From NCBI RefSeq assembly GCF_028649655.1, contig NZ_JAQSLN010000003.1, positions 124,001-188,000 of the forward strand: a DNA stretch of 64,000 nt, given 5' to 3'. The position numbers and the translations under genes are program-made. The DNA comes from Halobacteriovorax sp. GB3. GTDB lineage: Bacteria > Bdellovibrionota > Bacteriovoracia > Bacteriovoracales > Bacteriovoracaceae. Of this stretch, positions 24,917-33,974 are shown piece after piece. Below the pieces are notes generated by a model. The model was not told where the DNA came from, made no database searches, and was given only the letters and a program-made list of their open reading frames with translations. Position 1 is the first letter of the stretch. Each line of letters starts with the position of its first letter.

Positions 24917-25576
24917 TCATTTTGTTTTTACTGTTTTCTTAGCTGTTTTTTTCTTGGCAACTTTCTTTTTTGTCACTTTACCAGACTTTTTAGCCGCCGT
25001 TGTTGTCTTCTTTTTTGTCTTTTTGGAACCCGTTTTTTTTGGAGCTTTTTTAGTTACTTTCTTTTTATCTACTTTTTTAGAGGCCGTTTTTTTCTTAGTG
25101 ACTTTCTTCTTATCAACTTTTTTAGAAGCTTTTTTCGAAGCGCTTTTCTTCTTCGCAGTGGAGCTTGCTGCTTTTTTTGAGATTTCCTCTTCGATTTCTT
25201 CTTTAATTTCTTTTGCTTTCGAGATGGCCCTTTTTGTTGTTTTCTTTACTTGTGAATAGACTTCTTTGGCCTTGGTTTTGTTAATGGATTTTTCAGCTCT
25301 TTGTTCAAATTCTTTAAAGACCTCTGCTGGTCTTTTTCCAATATCTTTCAATTCATCGCAAAGATCATCGTAGAACTTCTCTATCTTATGGATTTGTACG
25401 TTGAGATGGTCGTAGCGGAACATGAAAACTTTGAAGAGCTCTTCGTATTTATCGTGGCCTTCTTCTTGTAGTTTTGTCAGAAGTTGATGACACTTCTTTC
25501 GAAGTTCTTCCTGGCCGGTTTTGACTGATTTTCCAATTTTCTTATTATTTTTTTTCAAAAAATCCTGCAAGCTCAT
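24917..25576 (-). CDS. Histone-H1-like Lys/Ala-rich protein
   Basis: The N-terminal 120 residues form a helical domain resembling phasin-like or poly(hydroxyalkanoate)-granule-associated proteins ('GQEELRKKCHQLLTKLQEEG', 'FYDDLCDELKDIGKRPAEVF'). The C-terminal 95 residues are almost only Lys, Ala, Ser, Thr and Val, with the 11-residue unit 'KKVDKKKVTKK' occurring twice, like the tails of histone H1, AlgP and Hc proteins. Such tails bind and condense DNA or bind polyphosphate. DNA binding is inferred from composition. AAGGA stands seven bases before the ATG. Confidence 0.8.
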   Translation of the reverse strand: MSLQDFLKKNNKKIGKSVKTGQEELRKKCHQLLTKLQEEGHDKYEELFKVFMFRYDHLNVQIHKIEKFYDDLCDELKDIGKRPAEVFKEFEQRAEKSINKTKAKEVYSQVKKTTKRAISKAKEIKEEIEEEISKKAASSTAKKKSASKKASKKVDKKKVTKKKTASKKVDKKKVTKKAPKKTGSKKTKKKTTTAAKKSGKVTKKKVAKKKTAKKTVKTK

Positions 25577-25743
25577 ATCTCTATCCTTTTTGTATAGGGC
25601 ACTATTATTATCGACTAATGAATGCTTTTTGTTTAAAGTATCTCTCTTAATCTCGTAATTTCATGGGTTTATATGTTTTTTGAAGCTTCGTAGATTCCTT
25701 GATTTTGCGTTTCCCTTTATCAAAAATTGCCAAGTTCGAAACT

Positions 25744-25771
25744 TTGCAACTTGTGTTTCTGCCTGTAATAT
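25744..25771 (+). promoter_or_regulatory. Sigma-70 promoter of the PfkB kinase/asnS operon
   Basis: TTGCAA, 16 bases, TAATAT. Transcription would start about 36 bases before the ATG at 25814. Confidence 0.6.
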
Positions 25772-25813
25772 TAAGGCCTTGTTGAAACCGTCTCATTTTG
25801 AAAAGGAAAGATT

Positions 25814-26803
25814 ATGAGTCTTTATGATGTTTATGGAATTGGAAATGCACTCGTCGATATGGAGTTTGAAGTAACAAATGATTTTCTTCAAAAGATGAAT
25901 GTAGAAAAAGGACTTATGACTCTTGTAGAACAAGAACGTCAGAGTGAACTTCTTGAAAATTTAGATGGTAAACAACATAAGAGATCGTGTGGTGGTAGTG
26001 CTGCTAATACAATGATTGCAGTATCACAACTAGGTGGAAAGGCCTTTTATTCTTGTAAGGTTGCTAGTGATGAAACAGGTGATTTCTACTATCAAGACCT
26101 TGTTAAAGAGGGTGTCAGTTCAAATATTAATGAACAGCGTGAAAAAGGGACGACAGGAAAATGTATGGTTTTTGTTACTCCTGATGCTGATCGTACGATG
26201 AATACATATCTTGGAATTACGGCCACTTTTAGTGAAAGTGAATTAAGAGAAGAAGAAATTAAGAAGGCCAAATACCTTTATATGGAAGGTTACCTTGTCA
26301 CTGGACCAACTGGAAAAGCTGCTGCTATTAAGGCCAAAGAAATTGCCAAGGCAAATAACGTTAAAACGGCCCTTACTTTTTCTGATCCAGGAGTTGTTTC
26401 TTTTTTTAAAGAGGGATTTAACGAGATGATTGGTGAGGGTGTTGATCTTCTCTTTTGTAATGAAGCGGAAGCTCTCTCTTACACTGGTACTGAAACAATT
26501 GAGCAAGCGAGTGTTGAGCTTAAGAAAATTGCGAAAACATTTGCGATTACACTTGGTGAAAAAGGCGCTCATGTCTTTGATGGTCAAGAGACTATTGAAG
26601 TACTTACAAATAAGGTTGAAGCCGTTGATACAAATGGTGCGGGCGATCTTTTCGCAGGAGCTTTTCTCTACGGGATCACAAATGGACTATCGTATGCTCA
26701 GTCTGCAAGACTGGCCTGTAGTTTATCTAGCCAACTTGTAACTCAATTTGGGGCAAGACTAAAAAAATCACAAGTAGAACAAATTAAAAAAGAAACATTA
26801 TAA
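25814..26803 (+). CDS. PfkB-family sugar/adenosine kinase
   Basis: A ribokinase-fold kinase of 329 residues. It has the family's N-terminal 'YGIGNALVDMEFEV', the substrate-binding 'KRSCGGSAANTMIAVSQLGG', and the C-terminal signature 'AVDTNGAGDLFAGAFLYG', with the catalytic Asp in GAGD. The 'CGGSAANT' form and overall length are typical of the bacterial proteins annotated as adenosine kinase, so adenosine or another nucleoside is the best guess for substrate. AAGGA is placed seven bases before the ATG. asnS follows after 15 bases, so both are likely cotranscribed from the promoter at 25744. Confidence 0.9.
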   Translation: MSLYDVYGIGNALVDMEFEVTNDFLQKMNVEKGLMTLVEQERQSELLENLDGKQHKRSCGGSAANTMIAVSQLGGKAFYSCKVASDETGDFYYQDLVKEGVSSNINEQREKGTTGKCMVFVTPDADRTMNTYLGITATFSESELREEEIKKAKYLYMEGYLVTGPTGKAAAIKAKEIAKANNVKTALTFSDPGVVSFFKEGFNEMIGEGVDLLFCNEAEALSYTGTETIEQASVELKKIAKTFAITLGEKGAHVFDGQETIEVLTNKVEAVDTNGAGDLFAGAFLYGITNGLSYAQSARLACSLSSQLVTQFGARLKKSQVEQIKKETL

Positions 26804-26818
26804 ATTAAGTGGTGAAAC

Positions 26819-28219
26819 ATGACTGGTAGATTGTTAATTAAAAAAGTATTTGAAACTGAGCCTGTTGGACAAACAGTTACTGTGAAAGGATGGATTCGCT
26901 CTATCCGTAATTCAAAGAAATTTAGCTTCATGGTCTTAAATGACGGTTCCTATCAAGATAGCTTACAAATTGTAATCGATGCTGATCTTGAAAACTATGA
27001 AGAAGTAGCTTCTCTTCTAACAGGATCTTCTGTTTCTGTTACAGGGAAAGTTGTTGAGTCTGGTGGAAAAGGTCAAAGCGTTGAGATGCAGGCTGAATCG
27101 ATTCATATTTATGGAAAGACGGATGAGTCTTATCCATTGCAAAAAAAGGGTTCATCTCTTGAATTTTTAAGAGAGAAGGCCCACTTAAGAGCGAGAACAA
27201 ACCTCTTTGGAGCAGTGTTTAGAATTCGTCACGAACTAGCTCAGGCTACGCATAAATTCTTCTCTGATAGAGGATTTTATTATCTGAACTCACCAATCAT
27301 CACGGCAGTTGATGGTGAAGGTGCTGGAGAGATGTTTAAAGTTACAACTCTTGATCTTGAGAATTTGCCAAAAGACGATAAAGGAAATGTTGATTATTCA
27401 AAAGACTATTTTGGTAAAGATGTTTCTTTGTGTGTTACTGGACAATTAGAAGGGGAGTGTCACGCACTAGGGCTTGGAAGTGTTTATACTTTTGGACCAA
27501 CTTTCCGCTCTGAAAATTCGAACACAAAACGTCACCTTTCTGAGTTTTGGATGATCGAGCCAGAAGTGGCCTTTGCCGATTTGGATGAAGTGGCCGATCT
27601 TGCTGCTGATTATATCAAGTTTCTTGTCGCTTGGGCGCTTGAGAAATGTGAGAAAGAGTTGAACTTTATTTGGGGGATTCCTTTTTCTGATGTTGATAAA
27701 TCTCACCGCTCGGTACTTGAAAATGTAAGAGATAGTGAGTTTTTAAAGATCACATATACTGAAGCAGTTGAGATTTTAAGTAAAACAAATGTTAAATTTG
27801 AGTACCCTACTGAGTGGGGGAAAGAGCTTCAAACTGAGCACGAGAAATATCTTACAGAAGAGCATTTCAAGAAGCCTGTCATTGTAACGGATTATCCTGC
27901 AGATTGTAAGGCCTTCTATATGAAGCAAAACGAAGATGGTAAAACTGTTCGTGCTATGGATGTCCTTGTTCCTGGAATTGGTGAGATTATTGGTGGATCG
28001 CAAAGAGAAGAAGATCTTGATAAACTCATCAAAAAGATGGATGAAGATGGAATGGAAAAAGAGGGTTACTGGTGGTACCTAGAACTTAGAAAATTTGGTA
28101 CGGCTCCTCACTCAGGATTCGGATTAGGTTTTGAAAGGGCCATTATGTACATTACGGGAATGCCAAATATTCGTGATGTTATTGCTTTTCCAAGAACACC
28201 AAAAAGCTGTGATTTCTAA
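26819..28219 (+). CDS. asnS: Asparaginyl-tRNA synthetase
   Basis: A class IIb synthetase that charges tRNA-Asn. Residues 1-110 are the OB-fold anticodon domain ('VTVKGWIRSIRNSKKFSFMVLNDGS'-type start in separate short strands). Motif 2 appears as 'FGPTFRSENSNTKRHLSEF', motif 3 as 'GFGLGFERAIMYITGMPNIR'. The 'HLSEFWMIEPE' stretch and the length of 466 (E. coli 466) fit AsnS rather than AspS. It is preceded by the PfkB kinase and followed seven bases later by an exported hydrolase start. A strong terminator overlaps the start of that gene. Confidence 0.97.
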   Translation: MTGRLLIKKVFETEPVGQTVTVKGWIRSIRNSKKFSFMVLNDGSYQDSLQIVIDADLENYEEVASLLTGSSVSVTGKVVESGGKGQSVEMQAESIHIYGKTDESYPLQKKGSSLEFLREKAHLRARTNLFGAVFRIRHELAQATHKFFSDRGFYYLNSPIITAVDGEGAGEMFKVTTLDLENLPKDDKGNVDYSKDYFGKDVSLCVTGQLEGECHALGLGSVYTFGPTFRSENSNTKRHLSEFWMIEPEVAFADLDEVADLAADYIKFLVAWALEKCEKELNFIWGIPFSDVDKSHRSVLENVRDSEFLKITYTEAVEILSKTNVKFEYPTEWGKELQTEHEKYLTEEHFKKPVIVTDYPADCKAFYMKQNEDGKTVRAMDVLVPGIGEIIGGSQREEDLDKLIKKMDEDGMEKEGYWWYLELRKFGTAPHSGFGLGFERAIMYITGMPNIRDVIAFPRTPKSCDF

Positions 28220-28226
28220 TAAAATA

Positions 28227-28940
28227 ATGAGGGCCATTTTTGTGGCCCTTTTTTTATGCATGTCTTCTATTTCAATGGCCCTTGAAACAAGGTCGTTACC
28301 TGTTTTGATATTGGCCCCTGGCCTGAATTTAAATCCAAAAGCTCTTTCTGAATTAGCTCAAGAGTTCTCTACTCAATATGAAACTCATATTTTTTCTATA
28401 GACTACAATCAAGGCTCTTTAGCTGAGTGGCAGCAAAAAGTAATTGATTTCATCGATCATTATAAGAATCGGGATCTGTATTTTATCGGTCAATCTCTTG
28501 GAGGTCTCTTATTTCTTGATTATGAGAAAAGTTTTAAAAGTATGGCCTTTCTCTCATTTCCATTGGCCTTGAATCTTCCAGGTCGGCTTATGTGCTTAAT
28601 GAGTAAACTTCCTCTATGGAAAAGTGTTCCAAGCTTTAATTACCCAAATTACAGACTTCATTCATTTACTAATAAATCAGCCTATCAAGGCCTATGTCAT
28701 TTAGTGGATCATCTTCAATTTGAAAACCACTCGAAATATCTTTTTATCATTGATAAAGAAGATGAACTCGTAGATGTTAGCTCTTATGAAAAAAAGGGTC
28801 TTTCAGTCAGTTATTTTCAAAAATCTCCACATAATAAATATCATCACCTATTAGTTGATCGTTTCAGTCTGGGAGATGATAGGTTTCAAAGTCTTTTCAA
28901 TAAAATTTCACTTCATTTTAGGCAAGTTCTTCACCATTAA
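28227..28940 (+). CDS. Exported alpha/beta-hydrolase-like protein
   Basis: 237 residues beginning with a convincing signal peptide (MRAIFVALFLCMSSISMA) that starts only seven bases after the asnS stop. No SD is present, so translation likely depends on reinitiation by ribosomes leaving asnS. The hydrolase fold is shown by 'VLILAPGLNLNP', 'YFIGQSLGGLLFLDY' (nucleophile Ser) and 'HNKYHHLLVDR' for the late His, with 'IIDKEDELV' a possible acid. DNA encoding residues 2-10 of the signal peptide is also the asnS terminator hairpin and T-run. The ATG at 28260 would avoid the hairpin but loses the signal peptide. Confidence 0.72.
   Translation: MRAIFVALFLCMSSISMALETRSLPVLILAPGLNLNPKALSELAQEFSTQYETHIFSIDYNQGSLAEWQQKVIDFIDHYKNRDLYFIGQSLGGLLFLDYEKSFKSMAFLSFPLALNLPGRLMCLMSKLPLWKSVPSFNYPNYRLHSFTNKSAYQGLCHLVDHLQFENHSKYLFIIDKEDELVDVSSYEKKGLSVSYFQKSPHNKYHHLLVDRFSLGDDRFQSLFNKISLHFRQVLHH
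28230..28255 (+). terminator. asnS: Intrinsic terminator of asnS lying inside the next gene
   Basis: AGGGCCA and TGGCCCT form a 7-bp stem with a six-base loop, followed by seven T. It starts 11 bases after the asnS stop and lies within the signal-peptide codons of the hydrolase beginning at 28227. Confidence 0.85.
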
Positions 28941-28965
28941 GATTTCAGTTAATTCCCGATAGAAT
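28937..28965 (+). promoter_or_regulatory. Promoter of the coiled-coil gene (sigma-70 or sigma-28 reading)
   Basis: TTAAGA, 17 bases, TAGAAT fits sigma-70. The same DNA reads TTAA, 14 bases, CCCGATAG, near the FliA consensus. It lies about 20 bases before the ATG at 28986, which has GAGGA upstream. Confidence 0.45.
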
Positions 28966-28985
28966 AGATATGTGAGGATTTAACA

Positions 28986-29543
28986 ATGACAACAATCGAT
29001 CAAAATAGCCATTACTACAATCAGAAAATTCAAAAACTTGAAAGCAGAAGACGCGATCAAATCGATGAGATTCGTAAGAATAATGATGAGGTTCTCGATA
29101 CTAAAGAGGCCCAAAATCATAAAAAAATAGAGAATATTAAAACGGCCTATACTGAAGATCGAATTGATGCTCAGAAATCTTTTGATGCAAACGTTAGTGA
29201 AGTTTCAAAGGACATGAAAGATAAACTCGATAAAGTAAAAGAAGACGGAGCTAAAGAGCGTTCAGAAATATCAAAACGCTTTATGAAAGAGAGAAAAGAA
29301 ATGCAGGAGCAATTTCAAAATGAACTCTCTCAAATCACAAAATCATTTAAAAATGTTATTCAAGGTAAAGACAGAGAGCTTAGTGAGCTTAAAGAAAAAT
29401 ATGAAACGACCATTGAGAAGGCCAGAAATCGCTCTGATGAAAAATTAAAAGAGCAACGTGAAGATTTCGAAGAGAGGATGGTTGAAGTTAATGACAAGCA
29501 CCAAAAAGACATGAAGATGCTTGTTAAGCGTTTTAAAACATAG
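28986..29543 (+). CDS. All-coiled-coil cytoplasmic protein
   Basis: 185 residues predicted to be one long coiled coil from about residue 5 to the end, with heptad-like spacing and a very high Lys/Glu/Asp content and no signal peptide, membrane segment or Cys. One stretch 'QNELSQITKSFKNVIQGKDR' breaks the charge pattern near the middle. Such proteins can form filaments or scaffolds, as the coiled-coil-rich protein Ccrp does in Bdellovibrio, but I cannot show homology. It has its own promoter-like sequence and no operon partner. Confidence 0.7.
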   Translation: MTTIDQNSHYYNQKIQKLESRRRDQIDEIRKNNDEVLDTKEAQNHKKIENIKTAYTEDRIDAQKSFDANVSEVSKDMKDKLDKVKEDGAKERSEISKRFMKERKEMQEQFQNELSQITKSFKNVIQGKDRELSELKEKYETTIEKARNRSDEKLKEQREDFEERMVEVNDKHQKDMKMLVKRFKT

Positions 29544-29629
29544 TCCTTACAAACACCTTACAAACCAATCCTTGTCAAGTTCATGAGTCTGTGACCTAAT
29601 AGAATTAGAACGTTTATTAAGAGGACTCT

Positions 29630-30295
29630 ATGAAAAATCTTATTTTATTATTCTTTTTATCTTTAAATACGATGGCCTCTAGTGTTGTCGTCGATGGAAT
29701 ATCTCAAGTTTTTACAACATCAGATCTCGCCAGTTTATCTTTCAGTGTTGAGACGCAGAATAAAGATAGTCTCATTGCACAAGATGAAAATTCAAAAATT
29801 ATGAATAAGGCGCTTAAGGGGCTAAAAAATAAATTTAAAATTAAAGAAATTGATATTAAGACATCTCGCTATCAATTGAACCCTTATTACAGTTACCCTC
29901 GTGGCAAGGCCCCTGTTTTTGAAGGCATGAAAATTCACAATGAAATGACGGTCTCAATTAAGAAAATTGATGATATTTCAACAATCATTAATTTTCTAAC
30001 AAAGAAAGGTGTCACTAAAATTGGTGCTATCAACTTTTCTTCTTCAAAATCAGATCTCGTGCAAGTTCAGGCGTTAGAGATGGCGTTTGATAACGCTAAA
30101 GATAAAGCTGATCGTTTGGCCAAAAGAGCTCAATTAAAACTTGGCAAAGTGCTTAAGATTGAAGAGAGCTTTGAGCGCTCTGGTATGCCATCACCAGTTC
30201 GTTATGAGATGAAGGCAATGAGTTCAGCGCCTGCGATTGAGAAAGGTAGTGTTGGTGTTGTTGCAAAGGTTCGTGTTGAATTTGAAATGAAATAA
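29630..30295 (+). CDS. SIMPL/DUF541 domain periplasmic protein
   Basis: Signal peptide (about 1-16, ending in 'NTMAS'), then a SIMPL domain: 'VVVDGISQVFTTSDLASLSF' start, 'IKTSRYQLNPYYSY', 'NEMTVSIKKIDDISTIINFL', 'ALEMAFDNAKDKADRLAKRA' helix and 'GVVAKVRVEFEMK' end. Members include YggE of E. coli and BP26 of Brucella; they form periplasmic or outer-membrane assemblies and are linked to oxidative stress, with no firm mechanism. Length 221 is normal. AAGAGGA is placed five bases before the ATG. Confidence 0.88.
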   Translation: MKNLILLFFLSLNTMASSVVVDGISQVFTTSDLASLSFSVETQNKDSLIAQDENSKIMNKALKGLKNKFKIKEIDIKTSRYQLNPYYSYPRGKAPVFEGMKIHNEMTVSIKKIDDISTIINFLTKKGVTKIGAINFSSSKSDLVQVQALEMAFDNAKDKADRLAKRAQLKLGKVLKIEESFERSGMPSPVRYEMKAMSSAPAIEKGSVGVVAKVRVEFEMK

Positions 30296-30297
30296 AT

Positions 30298-31260
30298 TCA
30301 CTTGTCCTTTGATTCTACATTCATATAGAGCCGCTCATCAACTTTTGTCACAACAGTTGAAAGTGTATCTCCCTTGGATAGCTTACATGTTTGGTAGCTA
30401 TGAATATAGTTTTGTGTAATCTCTCTGTCTGATAAGGGATTGAAGTAGCTTGGGTTCCATAACTCGAGAAAGCTAACTTTGTATGCACAGCCATGTTTCC
30501 ATTTTTTTGTATCTTGAACAGTTGCTACTATTTGTGCTTCAGGTGCATCTTTCAATATAATGTAACCCGTTTCCATATTGGCCTCATTTGAATTGTACCA
30601 ACAAATCGGTCTCTCTTTATCAAGAGCTCCCTTGATGGCCGTTTCCTGTCTGCATACATTATCAGGATAGTCATTATATAGTGTAATAGAAGCATAGTGA
30701 GTCGAGCTGGTTAGTAGAGTCGTTGGATAGTCTAGACCTGCTTCTTTAAATGATAAGGACTCTGTTTTGATAGCATTGAGATGGCGAATACAGGCCTGGT
30801 CTTCTTCAGGGCAAAGTCTCTTTTCTTCAGGGGTTAAATTCATTTCGCTTTCTGTACTAGTTGATTTCATATACCTTTTGAAGCAAGTTTTATTTGCGAA
30901 GTAATCGGATTGCGCTTCAGATGAGTACTTTCTTGATGGCTGCACCATCGGAGCACCCCCAATAATATGACCAATTTCATGACAGAGAATAAGCGCAAGG
31001 GAATCAGTGCTCATATACTTTAGCCTTGCTAGTCCACCATGGACTGTTGCATGAACTTCTTTGTCGTTTTGTCCAATAGATGCTTGAGCTTTATCACTAT
31101 CCCAGTTTAGCTCAACTCTTAATGGTAGGTTTTTTTGCATCTCAACTTCATAAATAGAGAAGAGGTGATCCATGACTTTAAGGGTTTGGTTTCGATCTAA
31201 TTTGGCCATAGTGGCATTTGCAATACAGAGAGTGAATATTGAAATGAGGGCCTTTTTCAT
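30298..31260 (-). CDS. Exported M48-like zinc metalloprotease
   Basis: Signal peptide at 1-19, then a metalloprotease core: 'LALILCHEIGHIIGG' (HExxH at residues 94-98) and downstream 'SSEAQSDYFA' (Glu115 as likely third zinc ligand, in the ExxxD spacing of gluzincins such as M48). Beyond residue 125 there is a Cys-rich region ('KRLCPEEDQACIRHL', 'VCRQETA') without recognised domain, and no membrane segment, so it appears periplasmic or secreted rather than HtpX-like. Substrate unknown. Stop is two bases from that of the convergent SIMPL gene. Confidence 0.82.
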   Translation of the reverse strand: MKKALISIFTLCIANATMAKLDRNQTLKVMDHLFSIYEVEMQKNLPLRVELNWDSDKAQASIGQNDKEVHATVHGGLARLKYMSTDSLALILCHEIGHIIGGAPMVQPSRKYSSEAQSDYFANKTCFKRYMKSTSTESEMNLTPEEKRLCPEEDQACIRHLNAIKTESLSFKEAGLDYPTTLLTSSTHYASITLYNDYPDNVCRQETAIKGALDKERPICWYNSNEANMETGYIILKDAPEAQIVATVQDTKKWKHGCAYKVSFLELWNPSYFNPLSDREITQNYIHSYQTCKLSKGDTLSTVVTKVDERLYMNVESKDK

Positions 31261-31463
31261 GATCGTGTACCATCCATAAATTTCGTGATGGCCTATCTTA
31301 GGTCAGGCCCTATTATTTTCAATAAGTTCGGTAAAATTTATCGGTTTTTTCTATTCGTTTTATTTTGAAGAGGACTTGTAAGTATTTAGAGTTATTGCCT
31401 TTTATCGTTTTATGATCAAATTTTCTAATTTTTGAGACGATAAGTCGGATTAAGGAGTAAATT

Positions 31464-33974
31464 GTGCGCAAAATTTCTATCCTCTTTTTGGCCATCACCC
31501 TAGGGGTTGGTCACTTTTTTTATCAAAGAAATAAGGATCGACGCCCGGCATCCGTTGTTACGAGAACTTTTCCTGATTATTTTCCTGATCATATATATCT
31601 ATCCTTGGATGAACAGACAAAGCTAGAGGGGCCGATTGAGAGTGCTGATCGAAATGGAGAGTACATGAAGAGGATCTTTGGTCTTCTTGTGCAATCAGCA
31701 GATAGACATGCTCGTGATGACTGGTACTTTGAAAGTGATGGAATTTATCAAACCTACAATGCATTTCTACTTGCGACTCTTTTAGTTCCTTACCATGAAA
31801 GTCGCTATGTACATATGAGAAGAAGGGATCAGTCTCGATGTTCCTCTGTAACTAATGATAGTTACAAATTAAATAAAGATGAAATTCGTGAACTATTTAA
31901 AGAGAAGCGAATGACAATAGATGCACAAATCGCTTCAATACAGAATGAAATAAATGAGCTTAATATCGCTTATAAGAAAAAAATGACAGCAAGTGAAAAT
32001 GCTGAAAATAGAAGAGCTGTAAAGAATCTTAAAATTGACCAGAAAGCACTTGAGAAAGAGAAAAAAAATATTCTTTCTAATGAGGGGAAGGCATTCTCAG
32101 CTAAAAAAGCTCTTTCTAAATTTGATCAGTTAACTGGTGAAAATGAAATCGTTAAGTGTGATGAACTTGGAAGTGATGTAGATCAACTCCTTGTTAGTTA
32201 CGATTATAATGATATTGGTATTATGATGTTTAACATGAAGGCAAATCCAGATGCTTTTAGTTCTGGTCGAGTCTTTTCAACGAAGAAGTTCATTGATGAT
32301 GGAATCGATCACTTGTACTACTCATTTAATCGAAACGCAGGTGAGGGGAATGATAAATCGAAATTTCCTTGTCTCGATATAAAAGGGGCCCCGTACTACT
32401 ATAATCTTATTCGTTCTGCATGGTCGAATTATAATGGAGGACACTCTATTGAAAGGGCCTGTCGATTTCATGACAGTATGAATTGTTTAAAGAAAATTTA
32501 TAAGCGTTATCGAGATGGTCATGAGAAGACTTTTTTCGATTATAACTACGCTTTTCAAAAAAATAACCAAAGTTTAAAGAATGTTATTGAGAGATACGAG
32601 TACAATCAGCTCGATGGAAATATTGACTTGAATTCATTTTCTTGTCGCTTCCAAAAGAATGACTGGGACTTCATGGAAAACTTTGTATCATTTCTTTTTG
32701 AAGAGAAATCCTATCTTCATCTCTATCTTCCGGCCGCCTCTCTTGAGAGAAAGGCCTTACAGGAAATTGTCAATAACGTTAAGAATGGCTCGAATAAAAG
32801 AACATACATTGAGCAAGTTCTTAAAACTGATTACATGAATTATTTGGATCGTCCTTATACGGAAGGGGCCGCAAGTGATTATGTAGATGAAAGTGTGAGT
32901 AAGAGCTTAAAGAAGGCCCAGAGCAAATTAGAAAAACTTATTGATGACCTGACGGAGAAATCTAATAACGATATATATCGAGTTAAATTACCTGGACTCT
33001 ATAAGAGGTTGGAAGATTTAGAGAGTAAACAAAGTAAAGCAAGTGGAAGTAGTGAAGTCCTTAAGTCACTGTATGCTAAAAGAAAAGAATTGCAAGAGGC
33101 AAAGGCCGAATTAGAAAAAAGTGGTATTCAGGTTATTCTTGATCGAATTAATAAACAAGAACAGGAAATGAGTGAAATTATTTCGAAGTATCAAGATGCA
33201 TCAACTGTTTCTAAAACAAAAGAATTTTATCAAGAGCTAGAGCTTCGCATGCTTAAAAACTTTAACATTAAAAAGAGTGATTCTTTAAGAGTTATTAATG
33301 AAGAGCTTCTTGAAGTAGAATTCAAAATTTTAGAGCATTCAAATAATCAACACGATTATTCAAACGAAATTGAGTCAACTCTAAGTGAAATTAAAGAAAT
33401 TGAAAGAACGGCAAAAGATGCTGAACAGGAAAAAGAAAAGCTTCAAGAAGATTTACAGGCCTCTAAACAGACTGTCGATTATGAAGGGGAGTTACCAAAG
33501 GTTCACAATGAAACATTTGACCATTATATTTCAGGTCAGGGAATAAATATCCGATTTGCACCTAAATCAGGAGAGACTCTTTGTGGTAACACTAAAAGCC
33601 TTTCGGATTCTTCATTGATTCAAATCTCAATTGTCGAACCTAAGATTATAAACGGATATCAAAAAGTTTATTCACCTTCTTTTGAAGAATTTAAAGGGTC
33701 TAAGTGTGAATCAGGTGAAGCTTATGTGTATTCAACTTTTATTAAAAAAATCTTAAAGGGCGAACAGGGCAAAACTTATGGTATTGCTACTGGCGGTGTG
33801 CGTATTCGAACTGATTACAATCGTGGAAAAGATACTGGTCAGGTCCTGCATCCGGGAGAGCGCGTTGTTGTTCTAGAAGAGAAAGATTGGGGAGACCCTT
33901 GGTATCGAATTGTAACTGAGAGCGGTTTTGAAGGTTGGGTTTGGATGCGAATTCGTTATGTGGAGTCTTTATGA
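31464..33974 (+). CDS. Exported transglycosylase-like protein with coiled coils and SH3b domains
   Basis: 836 residues; GTG start with AAGGAG six bases upstream. An N-terminal anchor or signal (about 3-20) precedes 'LLVPYHESRY' (Glu112), a possible catalytic Glu of the lysozyme/SLT superfamily. A coiled coil (about 135-210) interrupts, followed by 'DIGIMMFNM', 'FIDDGIDHLYYSF' and 'WSNYNGGHS', which match in order the GLMQ, NI..G..YL and AYNAG parts of SLT domains. A second coiled coil spans about 490-670. The last 130 residues contain two SH3b-like units ('GQGINIRFAPK', 'TGGVRIRTDYN', 'GFEGWVWMRI'). Probably a peptidoglycan hydrolase or binding protein; catalytic status unproven. Confidence 0.65.
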   Translation: MRKISILFLAITLGVGHFFYQRNKDRRPASVVTRTFPDYFPDHIYLSLDEQTKLEGPIESADRNGEYMKRIFGLLVQSADRHARDDWYFESDGIYQTYNAFLLATLLVPYHESRYVHMRRRDQSRCSSVTNDSYKLNKDEIRELFKEKRMTIDAQIASIQNEINELNIAYKKKMTASENAENRRAVKNLKIDQKALEKEKKNILSNEGKAFSAKKALSKFDQLTGENEIVKCDELGSDVDQLLVSYDYNDIGIMMFNMKANPDAFSSGRVFSTKKFIDDGIDHLYYSFNRNAGEGNDKSKFPCLDIKGAPYYYNLIRSAWSNYNGGHSIERACRFHDSMNCLKKIYKRYRDGHEKTFFDYNYAFQKNNQSLKNVIERYEYNQLDGNIDLNSFSCRFQKNDWDFMENFVSFLFEEKSYLHLYLPAASLERKALQEIVNNVKNGSNKRTYIEQVLKTDYMNYLDRPYTEGAASDYVDESVSKSLKKAQSKLEKLIDDLTEKSNNDIYRVKLPGLYKRLEDLESKQSKASGSSEVLKSLYAKRKELQEAKAELEKSGIQVILDRINKQEQEMSEIISKYQDASTVSKTKEFYQELELRMLKNFNIKKSDSLRVINEELLEVEFKILEHSNNQHDYSNEIESTLSEIKEIERTAKDAEQEKEKLQEDLQASKQTVDYEGELPKVHNETFDHYISGQGINIRFAPKSGETLCGNTKSLSDSSLIQISIVEPKIINGYQKVYSPSFEEFKGSKCESGEAYVYSTFIKKILKGEQGKTYGIATGGVRIRTDYNRGKDTGQVLHPGERVVVLEEKDWGDPWYRIVTESGFEGWVWMRIRYVESL

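Noticed and set aside
24867-25259. Plus-strand open frame rich in Phe and Val opposite the Lys-rich gene
   Set aside because: It is the complement of Lys codons (AAA/AAG read as TTT/CTT); composition is an artefact and the minus-strand gene has an SD and domains.
28260-28940. Start at 28260 for the exported hydrolase
   Set aside because: It removes a strong signal peptide and also lacks an SD; the upstream ATG is better supported despite the terminator.
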